From the IMG/VR virus record IMGVR_UViG_3300032783_000004, positions 1 through 45,446 of that record: DNA of 45,446 bases; one strand, written 5' to 3'. How positions within the stretch are numbered: the stretch's first letter is position 1; each line of letters opens with the position of its first letter. The position numbers and the translations under genes are program-made. Below, piece by piece: positions 8,922 to 16,164 of the stretch. The notes beneath the pieces were generated by a model. It saw only the letters and a list, made by a program, of their open reading frames with translations. It was not told the origin of the DNA and ran no database searches. Origin of the DNA: a virus.

Positions 8922-9162
8922 AGGATGCTCCTTTTGGCAATTTTATGGCTTTGCCCTTCCTTACAAAGTAATGAATGCCCCGCTTCTCATATGATTTTTT
9001 TATGCCATGATACTGACGAGCTTTAACAACCCAAGATTCTGTAAGATGAGTGGCGTTCTGGGCATACATCCATTCCATGACATCTAGGCTGATAATTAAC
9101 GCAAGCCACCAGATACACACAGAAACAATGACTGCAATCACCCATGCTGCTACTTTTTGCAT
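8908..9162 (-). CDS. small membrane protein (84 aa)
   Basis: One long hydrophobic helix at about residues 5-28 (AAWVIAVIVSVCIWWL is part of it), then a polar, basic C-terminal part, so probably a single-span inner-membrane protein. It overlaps the start of the glycyl-radical gene by 14 nt and the end of the gene upstream by 13 nt, so it belongs to the same minus-strand operon. No family recognised. Confidence 0.6.
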   Translation of the reverse strand: MQKVAAWVIAVIVSVCIWWLALIISLDVMEWMYAQNATHLTESWVVKARQYHGIKKSYEKRGIHYFVRKGKAIKLPKGASYEHN

Positions 9163-9371
9163 GTTTTTAATTCCTCTGGTAATCGTTTCCGGTAGGAGAT
9201 TTTATAATAAGCGATATCATGGTCTAGCTTGATAAAATTGACCACCCGCACACCAAATTGCCCTACAAACCGAGGAAATTTGTCAAGTAACTCATAAAAA
9301 TCATTAAGTAAGTTCCAATAATCACATGCAATAATGGAAGGTTTATCTGATAAATGGGTAGATTTTTCCAT
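9150..9371 (-). CDS. hypothetical protein, first gene of the minus-strand operon (73 aa)
   Basis: Starts 'MEKSTHLSDKPSIIA' and ends in a Lys-rich tail. I chose ATG 9371 over an upstream in-frame ATG because that one (9455) lies upstream of the strong promoter at 9402-9430, so it would not be on the transcript. The body ('NLLNDFYELLDKFPRFV') looks helical. Function unknown. Confidence 0.55.
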   Translation of the reverse strand: MEKSTHLSDKPSIIACDYWNLLNDFYELLDKFPRFVGQFGVRVVNFIKLDHDIAYYKISYRKRLPEELKTCKK

Positions 9372-9401
9372 ACGTAACTTCTTTCGTTTTTTATGACTAT
9401 T

Positions 9402-9430
9402 AGTGTACCACGAAACCGTGACAATGTCAA
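9402..9430 (-). promoter_or_regulatory. strong sigma-70-like promoter, leftward
   Basis: Minus strand: TTGACA (9430-9425), 17-nt spacer, TACACT (9407-9402). It drives the operon 9371 to 6758. TGACAATGTCA, an 11-bp palindrome (9419-9429), covers the -35 and is a plausible operator. Confidence 0.7.
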
Positions 9431-9444
9431 GCTCGATTTTTTTA

Positions 9445-9473
9445 TTGACAAACAAAAATATACATGATATACT
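9445..9473 (+). promoter_or_regulatory. strong sigma-70-like promoter, rightward (distal)
   Basis: TTGACA (9445-9450), 17-nt spacer, TATACT (9468-9473). It is back to back with the leftward promoter, with 14 bp between the two -35 boxes, so the two could be co-regulated. Its leader would contain the hairpin at 9502-9535. Confidence 0.75.
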
Positions 9474-9501
9474 AATACCTCATTTTTCAATCTCCTTGTT
9501 C

Positions 9502-9535
9502 GGGGCAGCGGAACTTCGTCTACTCCGTCTGCCCC
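9502..9535 (+). terminator. leader hairpin between tandem promoters (attenuator-like or tRNA-minihelix-like)
   Basis: GGGGCAGCGGA (9502-9512) pairs with TCCGTCTGCCCC (9524-9535), an 11-bp stem with one bulged T and an 11-nt loop. Five nt later comes TTTTT, so it could attenuate the distal promoter's transcript. The 7-bp base followed by A-CCA also looks like a tRNA acceptor end. Confidence 0.45.
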
Positions 9536-9547
9536 ACCAAATTTTTC

Positions 9548-9576
9548 TTGACTTTGCTTTGAACATATGATTTAAT
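9548..9576 (+). promoter_or_regulatory. sigma-70-like promoter, rightward (proximal)
   Basis: TTGACT (9548-9553), 17-nt spacer, TTTAAT (9571-9576), just downstream of the leader hairpin and 40 nt before the nuclease gene. It would transcribe that gene without the hairpin. Confidence 0.65.
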
Positions 9577-9615
9577 AATAGTATAAAAATTGAGGGTACC
9601 AAGAAAGGAAAATGA

Positions 9616-10662
9616 ATGGAACGCACGTTATTTTTAGACAAATGTCCAGTTGCGGAGCCCACCTTTACAGAACTTCAATGCTTATATTATGACCAAAACG
9701 AAAATCCTAAACTATGCGGACATTGTAAACGTCCAGAGTATTATCGTTGTCTAGCGGACCTCAGAGGTTTGATACCTCTTTCTTATTCGACTGTCCAGGA
9801 TTTTATGACATGCCATCAGTTATATTATCTGAACAGCATCCGGGGTATTCGCGTTAAGAACGCAGCCGCCTCTTCTCCTCTCAAAATGGGCAAGTTGTGG
9901 GACGTCGTGCTGGGCAAGCATTTGGGCGGAGTGGATAAAGATGGCCAGCCAACTGATATTGCCAAGGTCATCGAAGAGTATGAAATAGAAAACAAGGAAA
10001 TCGCCAAAGTCAAGGCGCTTTTCCGTGCTTACAAACAGCTGGAAATCGAAGTAGAACCCGGAGGTCTGATCCAGCCCAAAATAGATATAACCCTAACTTT
10101 TGATAAGGTGTGGGGGAACGATTGCCCGGTAGAAATGGCTGTCACGGGATTTTATGATCGAAAGTATCCTGACCACTTTGTTGAAAATAAACTTTCTGGT
10201 AGGCCTGACAATTACGAGGACATCTTTTTTATCCAATCCCAGATCGGTACGTATTTCTTGGCTGATCCTTCTTTGGAATATGTTGTTATGGAAATTGTCC
10301 GTACTCCCGACTTGAAACAAATGCGAAAGAAGGGTCAGGAAGAATCAGATGTAGCATACATGGAAAGGACTTATGACGATATCCTTACTCGGCCTAGTCA
10401 TTATTTCCAGGGGTATGTTAACGATAAACACACCTATGGAAGAAAGTTTTTCCGCAAAGAATTTGACCTAGATGAAATCCGGAATCGTTACCTTTACATC
10501 TTTAAGGAAATGTATGCCGCCCGGATGTGCGATGGCTGGTATAAAAATGATCGTGCCTGTAAGAATGTTTTGCCAGGTATTCAATGCGATAAGTTAAACA
10601 TTTGCCGGTACAATAACTGGTCTGAGACAGTATATGAAATCAGGCAGAAAGTAGGTTTCTAA
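9616..10662 (+). CDS. PD-(D/E)XK nuclease, Cas4/RecB-like with Fe-S cysteines
   Basis: 348 residues, ATG behind AAAGGA. 'LSYSTVQDFMTCHQLYYL' (about 55-73) is the N-terminal helix seen in RecB/Cas4 nucleases. The active-site pattern is 'VTGFYDRKYP', then 'FVENKLSGRP' (Asp and E-x-K), then 'FIQSQIGTYFLA' (the usual Q-x-x-x-Y helix). The C-terminal cysteines (CKNVLPGIQCDKLNICRY), with the Cys in the N-terminal helix, fit a 4Fe-4S cluster as in Cas4 and AddB. Extra Cys lie at the N-terminus (CGHC). It is the first gene of the rightward DNA-metabolism operon, a few genes before a Sak4-like ATPase, so a recombination exonuclease is likely. There are no other cas genes, so it is not a CRISPR gene. 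Confidence 0.75.
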   Translation: MERTLFLDKCPVAEPTFTELQCLYYDQNENPKLCGHCKRPEYYRCLADLRGLIPLSYSTVQDFMTCHQLYYLNSIRGIRVKNAAASSPLKMGKLWDVVLGKHLGGVDKDGQPTDIAKVIEEYEIENKEIAKVKALFRAYKQLEIEVEPGGLIQPKIDITLTFDKVWGNDCPVEMAVTGFYDRKYPDHFVENKLSGRPDNYEDIFFIQSQIGTYFLADPSLEYVVMEIVRTPDLKQMRKKGQEESDVAYMERTYDDILTRPSHYFQGYVNDKHTYGRKFFRKEFDLDEIRNRYLYIFKEMYAARMCDGWYKNDRACKNVLPGIQCDKLNICRYNNWSETVYEIRQKVGF

Positions 10663-11066
10663 TGGACGAGCCTTTGCGCATTTTTGTAGCGGGTCCTTAC
10701 TGTGCTTATAATTGTGATCCACATCTCGCCACTCAAGTTACACAGAGAAATTTAGACACAGCAATCTGGATTGCAAACCGCATCATCGACAGAGGGCACT
10801 ATGCTTTTGTTCCTCACCTCACCCATTATTTACATATTCATAATTCATGCAGAGTAGACAGAAAAGATTGGTATTGTGAATATGACAATACCTTCCTTGA
10901 TCTATGGGCTAATGCGCTTTTTCTTATTGCTCCAAGTCCCGGGTCAAACAAAGAATTAGAAAGGGCGGTACAACGAGGTTATCTTATCTTTAATCATGTG
11001 GATGATATTCCGAAGTCCCATAGCGCAAACAGATTTAGCGAAGCGTCCACGATGGTTATTAAATAA
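10662..11066 (+). CDS. nucleoside 2-deoxyribosyltransferase-like protein (DUF4406-type)
   Basis: 134 residues. Start overlaps the preceding stop (TAATG), so translation is coupled. 'LRIFVAGPY' at the N-terminus, 'RGHYAFVPHLTHYL' in the middle, 'DLWANALFLIAPSPGSNKE' and 'LERAVQRG' near the end follow the order of the nucleoside 2-deoxyribosyltransferase/DUF4406 fold, which binds nucleotide-like ligands. In phages such proteins may act in nucleotide salvage. The exact substrate is unknown. Confidence 0.7.
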   Translation: MDEPLRIFVAGPYCAYNCDPHLATQVTQRNLDTAIWIANRIIDRGHYAFVPHLTHYLHIHNSCRVDRKDWYCEYDNTFLDLWANALFLIAPSPGSNKELERAVQRGYLIFNHVDDIPKSHSANRFSEASTMVIK

Positions 11067-11076
11067 GGGGGATACA

Positions 11077-11307
11077 ATGGAATTGAAAGCCAGATTTGAC
11101 CAAATTGTAGGACTATTTAAGGGACACAATGATCTCACTGATCCGGATTATATGCCGCCAGCTCCGGCTAAACGATATTTTCACTTTACCTTTGGGAAAC
11201 CCGGAGAAGAAATTGTTGGTGGAATCTATATCAAATCAACTGGTGAAGAATTTCCAAAAACATTCCCCAAAACAATCACTATCCATGTTCCAGATCCGTG
11301 GAGTTGA
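11077..11307 (+). CDS. hypothetical protein (76 aa)
   Basis: I chose ATG 11077 because AAGGGGG lies just upstream; a longer in-frame start would run through the previous gene. Starts 'MELKARFDQIVGLFKG'. The middle contains 'FHFTFGKPGEEIVGGIYI', beta-rich and acidic. No family recognised. Part of the rightward operon. Confidence 0.6.
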   Translation: MELKARFDQIVGLFKGHNDLTDPDYMPPAPAKRYFHFTFGKPGEEIVGGIYIKSTGEEFPKTFPKTITIHVPDPWS

Positions 11308-11311
11308 TCCT

Positions 11312-11485
11312 ATGTCCAGACTATCAAAAAGTGGAAGGGAAATGGTTCTGTTGGAAGCAGCGATAGAATATTGTCTACAAAATCACATACCTATTCAAGT
11401 GTTTTTGGCAGCTGTCAGGCTTGGAGACATCCGTGTATATGATCAAGACGGTAATGAGATAGCACCATTGGATGTAAAGGCTTAG
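11312..11485 (+). CDS. small hypothetical protein (57 aa)
   Basis: Begins 'MSRLSKSGREMVLLEAA' and ends 'GNEIAPLDVKA'. ATG 11312 follows GTGGAG and lies 5 nt after the previous stop. The longer version of this frame would overlap the previous gene almost entirely. The 'IPIQVFLAAVRLGDIRVYD' part reads like a small helix-turn-helix or nucleotide-associated fold, but I cannot assign it. Confidence 0.55.
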   Translation: MSRLSKSGREMVLLEAAIEYCLQNHIPIQVFLAAVRLGDIRVYDQDGNEIAPLDVKA

Positions 11486-11563
11486 ATACTGCTGTATGGA
11501 ATTATCAAGACTTAAAAAACATTGATACTACAAATTTATTTTAATAAAGAAAGGGAGGAAGGA

Positions 11564-12358
11564 ATGCAACTATTCAAACCAAAAGAACTTATGGCATCAG
11601 CGGGTGATATGATGATGCTCTACTCCGATAGTGGGGTAGGCAAATCGGTTACTACAATTCAAACAGCGCCAGACCCTATCATTTACATTATGGCGGAAGG
11701 TAGAGACGTCACTAAGATGTTGGCCGCGGCCCAACGTCCAGACGTGAAAATTGCATTTGGCTTCTACTCTACTTTCGATGATCTAATTGAAACAGTTCTC
11801 ACAGATCACTTCTTTGAGGGAGCAAAATCCGTTGTTCTTGATTCGCTTACGCACATTATGGGCATCAATCTATCTGATGAAATCGTTGAAGAATCCTATG
11901 AAGCAATGGATAAAAACAAGATTGACAAAACCCTTACCATGCGGGTTAAAATGTCCCAGGAAGGCTACGGTACTTTAGGTGGACAGATGCTTCGTTTGAC
12001 CAATGCCTTAACCAAATTATCATCGCAGGGTATGGTGGTTATCTGCACGGCCCGAGCAGAATCAGCCCCGAAATTTAATCGTTCTCTGGCAGCAGCCCCT
12101 GCACTTAAAGGCCGAGAGTATCTTAAATACTTTGCCGGCTTTTTTGATTTCATCGGTTATTGTGAACCACGTATCATAGATGGCAAAGTCATCTACCCGC
12201 CTTATGTCTCATTCCAAGATGATGGTTCGTTCATGTCTAAATGGACAGGTATTATGCCTGAAGGTGGGGTGTTTAAGCGTATACTTAATATCCAGAAGAT
12301 ATTACAGGTTGCACACGGAAAGGGGGTGATAAAGAGTGAAGAAGAAAAAAGTCAATAA
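11564..12358 (+). CDS. RecA-like AAA ATPase, Sak4-type
   Basis: 264 residues. ATG 11564 was preferred over 11522 because GGGAGGAAGG stands right before it. Walker A is 'SDSGVGKS' (about 24-31) and the Walker B region is 'AKSVVLDSLTHIM' (about 88-100). 'GMVVICTARAES' gives a sensor-like strand. The short length, the RecA-like core and the position two to four genes before an SSB/DUF669-like protein fit the Sak4 group of phage ATPases that help single-strand annealing and recombination. Fe-S nuclease, Sak4 and the SSB-like protein together form a coherent recombination module. The exact family needs a profile search. Confidence 0.7.
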   Translation: MQLFKPKELMASAGDMMMLYSDSGVGKSVTTIQTAPDPIIYIMAEGRDVTKMLAAAQRPDVKIAFGFYSTFDDLIETVLTDHFFEGAKSVVLDSLTHIMGINLSDEIVEESYEAMDKNKIDKTLTMRVKMSQEGYGTLGGQMLRLTNALTKLSSQGMVVICTARAESAPKFNRSLAAAPALKGREYLKYFAGFFDFIGYCEPRIIDGKVIYPPYVSFQDDGSFMSKWTGIMPEGGVFKRILNIQKILQVAHGKGVIKSEEEKSQ

Positions 12359-12623
12359 ACCAAAGGCCCGGGCGGTTGAACCAGAAATACCGTTACCTTT
12401 GCCCTTCTTCGGTATTATGAAATATAGATGGGTCAGGAATTATTTGCAAGCCGATTACTTGAGGGCTACCTTCCTTGTGGCTGAAGCATTTCCTGGATAC
12501 CATATCCGGAAAGACCGGAGTGACAAGGGCACTAAGAAAAAGGATCTTCTAACCCCGGCGGAAAAAAGAATTAAAGATGCACAAACAAATTTATCCCTCA
12601 CGGAAGGAGACGGTTTATCATGA
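12336..12623 (+). CDS. basic hypothetical protein (95 aa), GTG start
   Basis: GTG start at 12336 preceded by AAGGGGGTGAT; it overlaps the ATPase by 23 nt. Starts with a run of Lys (MKKKKVNKPK) and contains 'YRWVRNYLQADYLRATF'. The basic composition suits nucleic-acid binding, but no domain is recognised. Confidence 0.6.
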   Translation: MKKKKVNKPKARAVEPEIPLPLPFFGIMKYRWVRNYLQADYLRATFLVAEAFPGYHIRKDRSDKGTKKKDLLTPAEKRIKDAQTNLSLTEGDGLS

Positions 12624-13093
12624 CAAAAAATTCATCAAAAGGGTTACTCGAAACATTAGGTAAATTTCCTCTACAAGAAGGACAAAAGGGAGTGGGTACG
12701 GTAGAGGTTATTAAATTACGCATGCCCCAGGCTAATAATGCAGATGATGTTGCCTGGGTGAACGATACCTACAAGGCTTATCTGGACACATTGAAAGAAC
12801 GTATCCAAGGCATTAAAGACACGGCATTCGACCAGGCGAAAGTGCCACCTGAATTGGCTAATGAGTTTTGGGCAGCGCATAATGAATTCTTGGGTTTTGT
12901 TACGGAGATTATTACATTCTTGGAGCCCCACATAACGTGTGGCATGTGTCCAAAATCGGTTTTGCTCATGGAAATCATGTGTATGTTAAGTGAATACCTA
13001 CGTGGCGATGGTGGATATTTTTCTGAACTTTTTCCTGAACTCATCCAGGAACTACACGGCCTCACCAAAGGCATAGATCCAAGCACACTATAA
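12620..13093 (+). CDS. hypothetical helical protein (157 aa)
   Basis: ATG overlaps the preceding stop (ATGA), with GGAAGGAG upstream. Mostly helical, with 'AWVNDTYKAYLDTLKERIQ' near 50 and 'CGMCPKSVLLMEIMCMLSE' near 110. Operon context is DNA recombination. No family recognised. Confidence 0.6.
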   Translation: MTKNSSKGLLETLGKFPLQEGQKGVGTVEVIKLRMPQANNADDVAWVNDTYKAYLDTLKERIQGIKDTAFDQAKVPPELANEFWAAHNEFLGFVTEIITFLEPHITCGMCPKSVLLMEIMCMLSEYLRGDGGYFSELFPELIQELHGLTKGIDPSTL

Positions 13094-13103
13094 TAAGGGG
13101 GTG

Positions 13104-13160
13104 ATGCACACTGGTCGAAATAAGTCGAAAGGAGGACCGTTGTGTCGAATGAAGAAGTAA
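13104..13160 (+). CDS. possible 18-aa leader peptide
   Basis: ATG behind AAGGGGGTG encodes 'MHTGRNKSKGGPLCRMKK', ending inside the next gene. It spans that gene's ribosome site, so its translation could affect the next start. It may be no more than the ribosome-site region read by chance. Confidence 0.25.
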   Translation: MHTGRNKSKGGPLCRMKK

Positions 13161-13423
13161 CCTTATTAGAAGATACTGCACTTGTGGCTTACCTATCTTA
13201 CTGTGGCCATAGAATTGTTCCCGTTCGTTCCAGGGATGTCACACCTGAAGATCCTCATCCACGCATTGCGTTCGAGGTCTACGGTGAACTGGACATTGAC
13301 GTGGAAAACTTCTATGCAAACATTCCGGTAGGTATTGCCGACTATGTGAAGCATCTGAAAGCGGTCAGAGGTTCAATGTTTAATCTTAAAAAACTAAATC
13401 CAAAAAGGGAGGTATCAACTTGA
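13142..13423 (+). CDS. DUF5659-like small protein (93 aa), GTG start
   Basis: GTG start behind AAAGGAGG. The pattern 'TALVAYLSYCGHRIVPV', a beta segment 'RIAFEVYGELDID' and a C-terminal helix resemble the small DUF5659 proteins of phages and mobile elements (family from memory, moderate). Function unknown. It overlaps the next gene by 4 nt. Confidence 0.5.
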   Translation: MSNEEVTLLEDTALVAYLSYCGHRIVPVRSRDVTPEDPHPRIAFEVYGELDIDVENFYANIPVGIADYVKHLKAVRGSMFNLKKLNPKREVST

Positions 13424-13929
13424 AGAATTACAAAGATAATACAAGTGGTGAATGGGACTTCCGCAAGCCAACTGATGGATGGCATTTAATCCAGTTTGGC
13501 GACGGTATTGATTACCTGAAAAACAAGAAAGGAGAAGTGTGGGAAGACGAGAAGACCGGCCAGAAGGCCCTGAAGCTGCCGGCGCTTGTGGCAGATGAGA
13601 AAGACGAAAGCAATGGTCTTGACGCTTCTATCATTGTTCCGGTAACTGAAGGCGGAGAGCAGAGGATGGCCAATATTCTGGCCGCATGTGGGCTTTACAA
13701 AAAGTTCGCTGAACGCTTCCCTGGTGATATCGGTATGTTCAATAAAGACGTGCTGGATGCCATTAAAGTGAAGCTGCCTGGTCAAACCATGAAGGTCAGA
13801 CTTGAAACTAATAAGAAAGGTAAGCAGAATTTTGTTGAATACACCACGGCTGATGCTAAGGTAGAAAACAAGAACCCGGCACCATTGGGCTCTTCGGCAC
13901 CACCGGCACAAGCGGGGATGGATTGGTAG
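13420..13929 (+). CDS. ssDNA-binding-like / DUF669-like protein, TTG start
   Basis: 169 residues, TTG start behind AGGGAGG. The N-terminal part has beta strands ('GWHLIQFGDGIDYL', 'QKALKLPALVA'). 'VKLPGQTMKVRLETNKKG' lies near 125, and an Ala/Pro-rich tail ends in Met-Asp-Trp, reminiscent of the acidic/aromatic tips of SSB-like proteins. DUF669-type proteins commonly sit beside Sak4-like ATPases in phages, as here. A single-strand DNA-binding or annealing helper is the best guess. Confidence 0.5.
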   Translation: MKNYKDNTSGEWDFRKPTDGWHLIQFGDGIDYLKNKKGEVWEDEKTGQKALKLPALVADEKDESNGLDASIIVPVTEGGEQRMANILAACGLYKKFAERFPGDIGMFNKDVLDAIKVKLPGQTMKVRLETNKKGKQNFVEYTTADAKVENKNPAPLGSSAPPAQAGMDW

Positions 13930-13957
13930 ACGTTAACTAATTCACCATCATATTGAA

Positions 13958-14076
13958 ATGGTGGGGAGGCGATTACATGCTAAGGGCTACCTGAAGGGCA
14001 TCAGGAAAACGCGCTGTCTTTGGGCCAAGTGCCCAACGGTGCTGCCCCCACAGGCTGCCAACCTGCTCCCCACCAT
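13958..14076 (+). ncRNA. candidate structured RNA, cloverleaf-like, about 119 nt
   Basis: In a 168-nt gap between genes, ATGGTGGGGAG (13958-13968) pairs perfectly with CTCCCCACCAT (14066-14076). Inside are three arms: CCTGA/TCAGG (13990-14005, 6-nt loop); GCGCTG plus TTGGGC pairing with GCCCAA plus CGGTGC (14011-14042, 5-nt loop, 3-nt bulge); and CAGG/CCTG (14051-14065), stacked on the closing helix. Upstream CACCAT (13943-13948) can compete for the 5' strand, which would permit a switch. It matches no class I recognise. It could be a small RNA, a riboswitch-like leader of 14098 or a processing signal. Confidence 0.55.
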
Positions 14077-14097
14077 GTTTTATGAAAGGAATGTGAT

Positions 14098-14463
14098 ATG
14101 TCTTTATTTAGCTGGTTTAAGAAGAAAAAGAAGCCTGAGCCGATCACCCTTTTGAAGCAACATGATCCTCCACCTCCAATGCGAACTTACCGTGAGGGTT
14201 ATCGGGAACACACTATCATAAATGAGCGTGAACCGGACAACACCGTTATGCATACTCTAATGGGCATGGTTCTCGCTGACAAACTTTTATCTGGTGATAA
14301 ATCAGAAGCCGTAGACGGATTCCAGCCCAGCATAGAATCATTCCATGGTGGCGAATCGGGCGGTGGAGGGGCCTCGGGTAGTTTTGATTCCAATGATGAC
14401 GCATCATCTTCAGACGATTTTTCCAGTTCTTCAGACTTCGGTGGGAGTGGAGGGGATGACTAA
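14098..14463 (+). CDS. hypothetical protein with acidic Gly/Ser/Asp-rich tail (121 aa)
   Basis: ATG behind AAAGGA, directly after the structured RNA. An N-terminal amphipathic basic segment (MSLFSWFKKKKKPEP) could touch the membrane. A short ordered middle ('NTVMHTLMGMVLADKLLSG') is followed by a low-complexity Gly, Ser and Asp tail from about residue 85. Such tails are common in small phage and prophage proteins of unknown role. It overlaps the next start (TAATG). Confidence 0.55.
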   Translation: MSLFSWFKKKKKPEPITLLKQHDPPPPMRTYREGYREHTIINEREPDNTVMHTLMGMVLADKLLSGDKSEAVDGFQPSIESFHGGESGGGGASGSFDSNDDASSSDDFSSSSDFGGSGGDD

Positions 14464-14672
14464 TGCGAGTGAAGCCAAACTTAAATGCTGTACGCAAAAC
14501 TCAGTTTGTTGTGAGCATTGAAGAAGAAGAATTTACTACCTGGGCAAGTGACGAGCATGCTGCCATGTCAAATGCAGCCTTTCGATACGCGGAAGAACAT
14601 GATGAAGGGGTGGCGCTTGTCATGTGGAAAATGAAGAACGATGAACTGTATTGTGAGGTTAATGAAGTATGA
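14463..14672 (+). CDS. small acidic hypothetical protein (69 aa)
   Basis: Coupled to the gene before (TAATG) and after (ATGA). Contains 'FVVSIEEEEFTTWASDEHAA' followed by a helix and a beta strand; a compact alpha/beta fold. No family recognised. Confidence 0.6.
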   Translation: MRVKPNLNAVRKTQFVVSIEEEEFTTWASDEHAAMSNAAFRYAEEHDEGVALVMWKMKNDELYCEVNEV

Positions 14673-15160
14673 GGGTCAAACCACGAGAATTCCAACCCTA
14701 CACCCCTAAAGCGCTGACCTTCCCCGAGGGCTTTGTTCTTTTACAAGACACCAGAGAGCAGCATCCATTATTTACCCGGCTGCCCAAAGGTCTCATCATC
14801 CAATCTGCAACACTTAAAGACGGGGACTATTCAGTCCGTGGGTTTGAGAACAAAATAGCTTTTGAGCGCAAGGGCATCACGGATCTTTTTCCATATTGCA
14901 GCACAGAGCGTGATAAAACTGTGGCCAAGATGACACGCTTAAAGACTTTCGATTTCGCAGCACTTATCATTGAAGCAAAAGAATCAGAAGTATTGCAACA
15001 TCAAGTATTCACCAAAGTACATCCTGAAACAATTAAAGGCGCCCTTATCAGCTTCCAGGTGCGGTATGGCGTCCATTTGCAATTCGGAAATAGAGAATAC
15101 CTGGGACGGTGGCTATTGGAGAGGGCATTGAAGTTTTGGAATATTCAACATGAGGTATAG
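14669..15160 (+). CDS. ERCC4-type (XPF/Mus81-like) nuclease
   Basis: 163 residues, ATGA overlap with the gene upstream. The ERCC4 active site is clear: 'LLQDTREQHPLF' (about 24-35), 'LKDGDYSVRG' (about 48-57) and 'IAFERKGITDLF' (about 62-73), giving the GD...ERK...D signature, followed by 'FAALIIEAKES'. Such nucleases cut branched or flapped DNA. The missing HhH domain and small size are usual for phage versions. It belongs to the recombination/replication operon. Confidence 0.85.
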   Translation: MRVKPREFQPYTPKALTFPEGFVLLQDTREQHPLFTRLPKGLIIQSATLKDGDYSVRGFENKIAFERKGITDLFPYCSTERDKTVAKMTRLKTFDFAALIIEAKESEVLQHQVFTKVHPETIKGALISFQVRYGVHLQFGNREYLGRWLLERALKFWNIQHEV

Positions 15161-15163
15161 ACT

Positions 15164-15805
15164 ATGAAGAAAGTAGGCCAAGAATCAGGCAAATTTGAAG
15201 AAGGACACCCTGCGGAAGACTTCGAGCCCAAAGATGCAAAAGGTAAAAAATGGTGGCATTATATCAATATTGACAAAATGAAACCTTTGCTGCCCACGTT
15301 ACGTAACCCCCAGGGCACGAAGCGGGAGGTCCGGTACCACACCTTCCTCGAAACATGGACAGCTTGCCAAGAGCTTTTTGAACGTAATCGCTTTATCTTT
15401 CGTACCCGGAACCAGGTAGACTTTCTGGCTCACTACATTGGCACCAAGATCCTCGTAGAGGCCTGGGGGCAGTCTGGTATCCCCAAATCGGGTTTATACA
15501 CCCTCCTGGAGAAACATGAGCGTAAAAGAAGCCTATACGATGACATGAAGAACGTCAAGGTGATCGTTATAGACCTTGTTGAGAAGTTCGTTGAAGGCTT
15601 TGTAACCCAGGAAGAGCTGGATAAACGGTGTGAAGAATTTGTTGATGCCTTTTCCACCTTCAAAGAAAAAGAAATGATGGCCAAAATTATCGACAGTTTA
15701 ATGGAAACCGAAGAGCTGAAGAAGATGAAAGACCGTCTACGCCAACGCAAACATCGAGAGCAAGAGAAGCGGTTGAAGGGCCTAGAAAGCACTTCAGCTA
15801 AGTAA
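15164..15805 (+). CDS. hypothetical charged helical protein (213 aa)
   Basis: Four nt after the ERCC4 nuclease. 'LAHYIGTKILVEAW' near 88 could be part of a helix-turn-helix. The C-terminal third is highly charged and likely coiled coil ('MKDRLRQRKHREQEKRLKG'). It sits just before the iteron-like region, so an origin- or operator-binding role is possible, but no family is recognised. Confidence 0.6.
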   Translation: MKKVGQESGKFEEGHPAEDFEPKDAKGKKWWHYINIDKMKPLLPTLRNPQGTKREVRYHTFLETWTACQELFERNRFIFRTRNQVDFLAHYIGTKILVEAWGQSGIPKSGLYTLLEKHERKRSLYDDMKNVKVIVIDLVEKFVEGFVTQEELDKRCEEFVDAFSTFKEKEMMAKIIDSLMETEELKKMKDRLRQRKHREQEKRLKGLESTSAK

Positions 15806-16164
15806 ATGTCACAGAAAACGTGACAAAAAAAGGGCCTGTCACACGGCTTTTTTTGAACAAAACGTCAATTTTTGAGATTTTTCAAAAAAAAGGTAACTGA
15901 GATTTGATAATGCTCAAATATAAAAAATCTCATCAAAATAAAGCTGGACAAAGCAAAATCAATATGTTATACTATTGGTACAGTTATGCAGGAATCTGTC
16001 ACGCTATAGGGGTATGGTCACGCGGGTATACGGTTACACGGGAGCTTGTCACAAGGGTGTGACAGTTTCCCTATATTTATATTATTTATAATTAACATAA
16101 TCTACGGAAAGGGCTGCAAAATGGAAAAAATTAACGGGCACACAGGCATACGGGGTAGTGTCAC
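15806..16164 (+). promoter_or_regulatory. iteron-like control region, possible replication origin
   Basis: A 359-nt gap. TGTCAC or its complement occurs at 15807, 15820, 15837, 15997, 16047, 16059 and 16159, with variants GGTCAC (16016) and GGTTAC (16032), spaced mostly 12-19 bp. Two sets form palindromes: TGTCAC-N7-GTGACA (15807-15825) and TGTCAC-N6-GTGACA (16047-16064). Between the two clusters lies an A/T-rich stretch (about 15850-15960). Repeats beside an A/T-rich block upstream of a helicase gene are typical of origins, but operators for the internal promoter explain them equally well. Confidence 0.5.
15945..15973 (+). promoter_or_regulatory. sigma-70-like promoter upstream of the helicase
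   Basis: TGGACA (15945-15950), 17-nt spacer, TATACT (15968-15973). The leader would carry most of the TGTCAC boxes, the 17-codon frame at 16121 and the helicase start. Confidence 0.65.

Noticed and set aside
9616-10662. Cas4 as part of a CRISPR system
   Set aside because: No other cas genes or arrays nearby; context is phage recombination.
12778-13086. Minus-strand frame opposite 12620-13093
   Set aside because: Shadow frame; the plus-strand gene has a coupled start, ribosome site and protein-like sequence.
13958-14155. Open frame of 65 codons across the RNA candidate
   Set aside because: It starts within the closing helix without a ribosome site and overlaps the start of the well-supported gene at 14098; its sequence is not protein-like.
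14463-14683. Identical first five residues (MRVKP) of two adjacent genes as a duplication
   Set aside because: The codons differ and similarity stops after five residues; chance or shared initiation-region bias.
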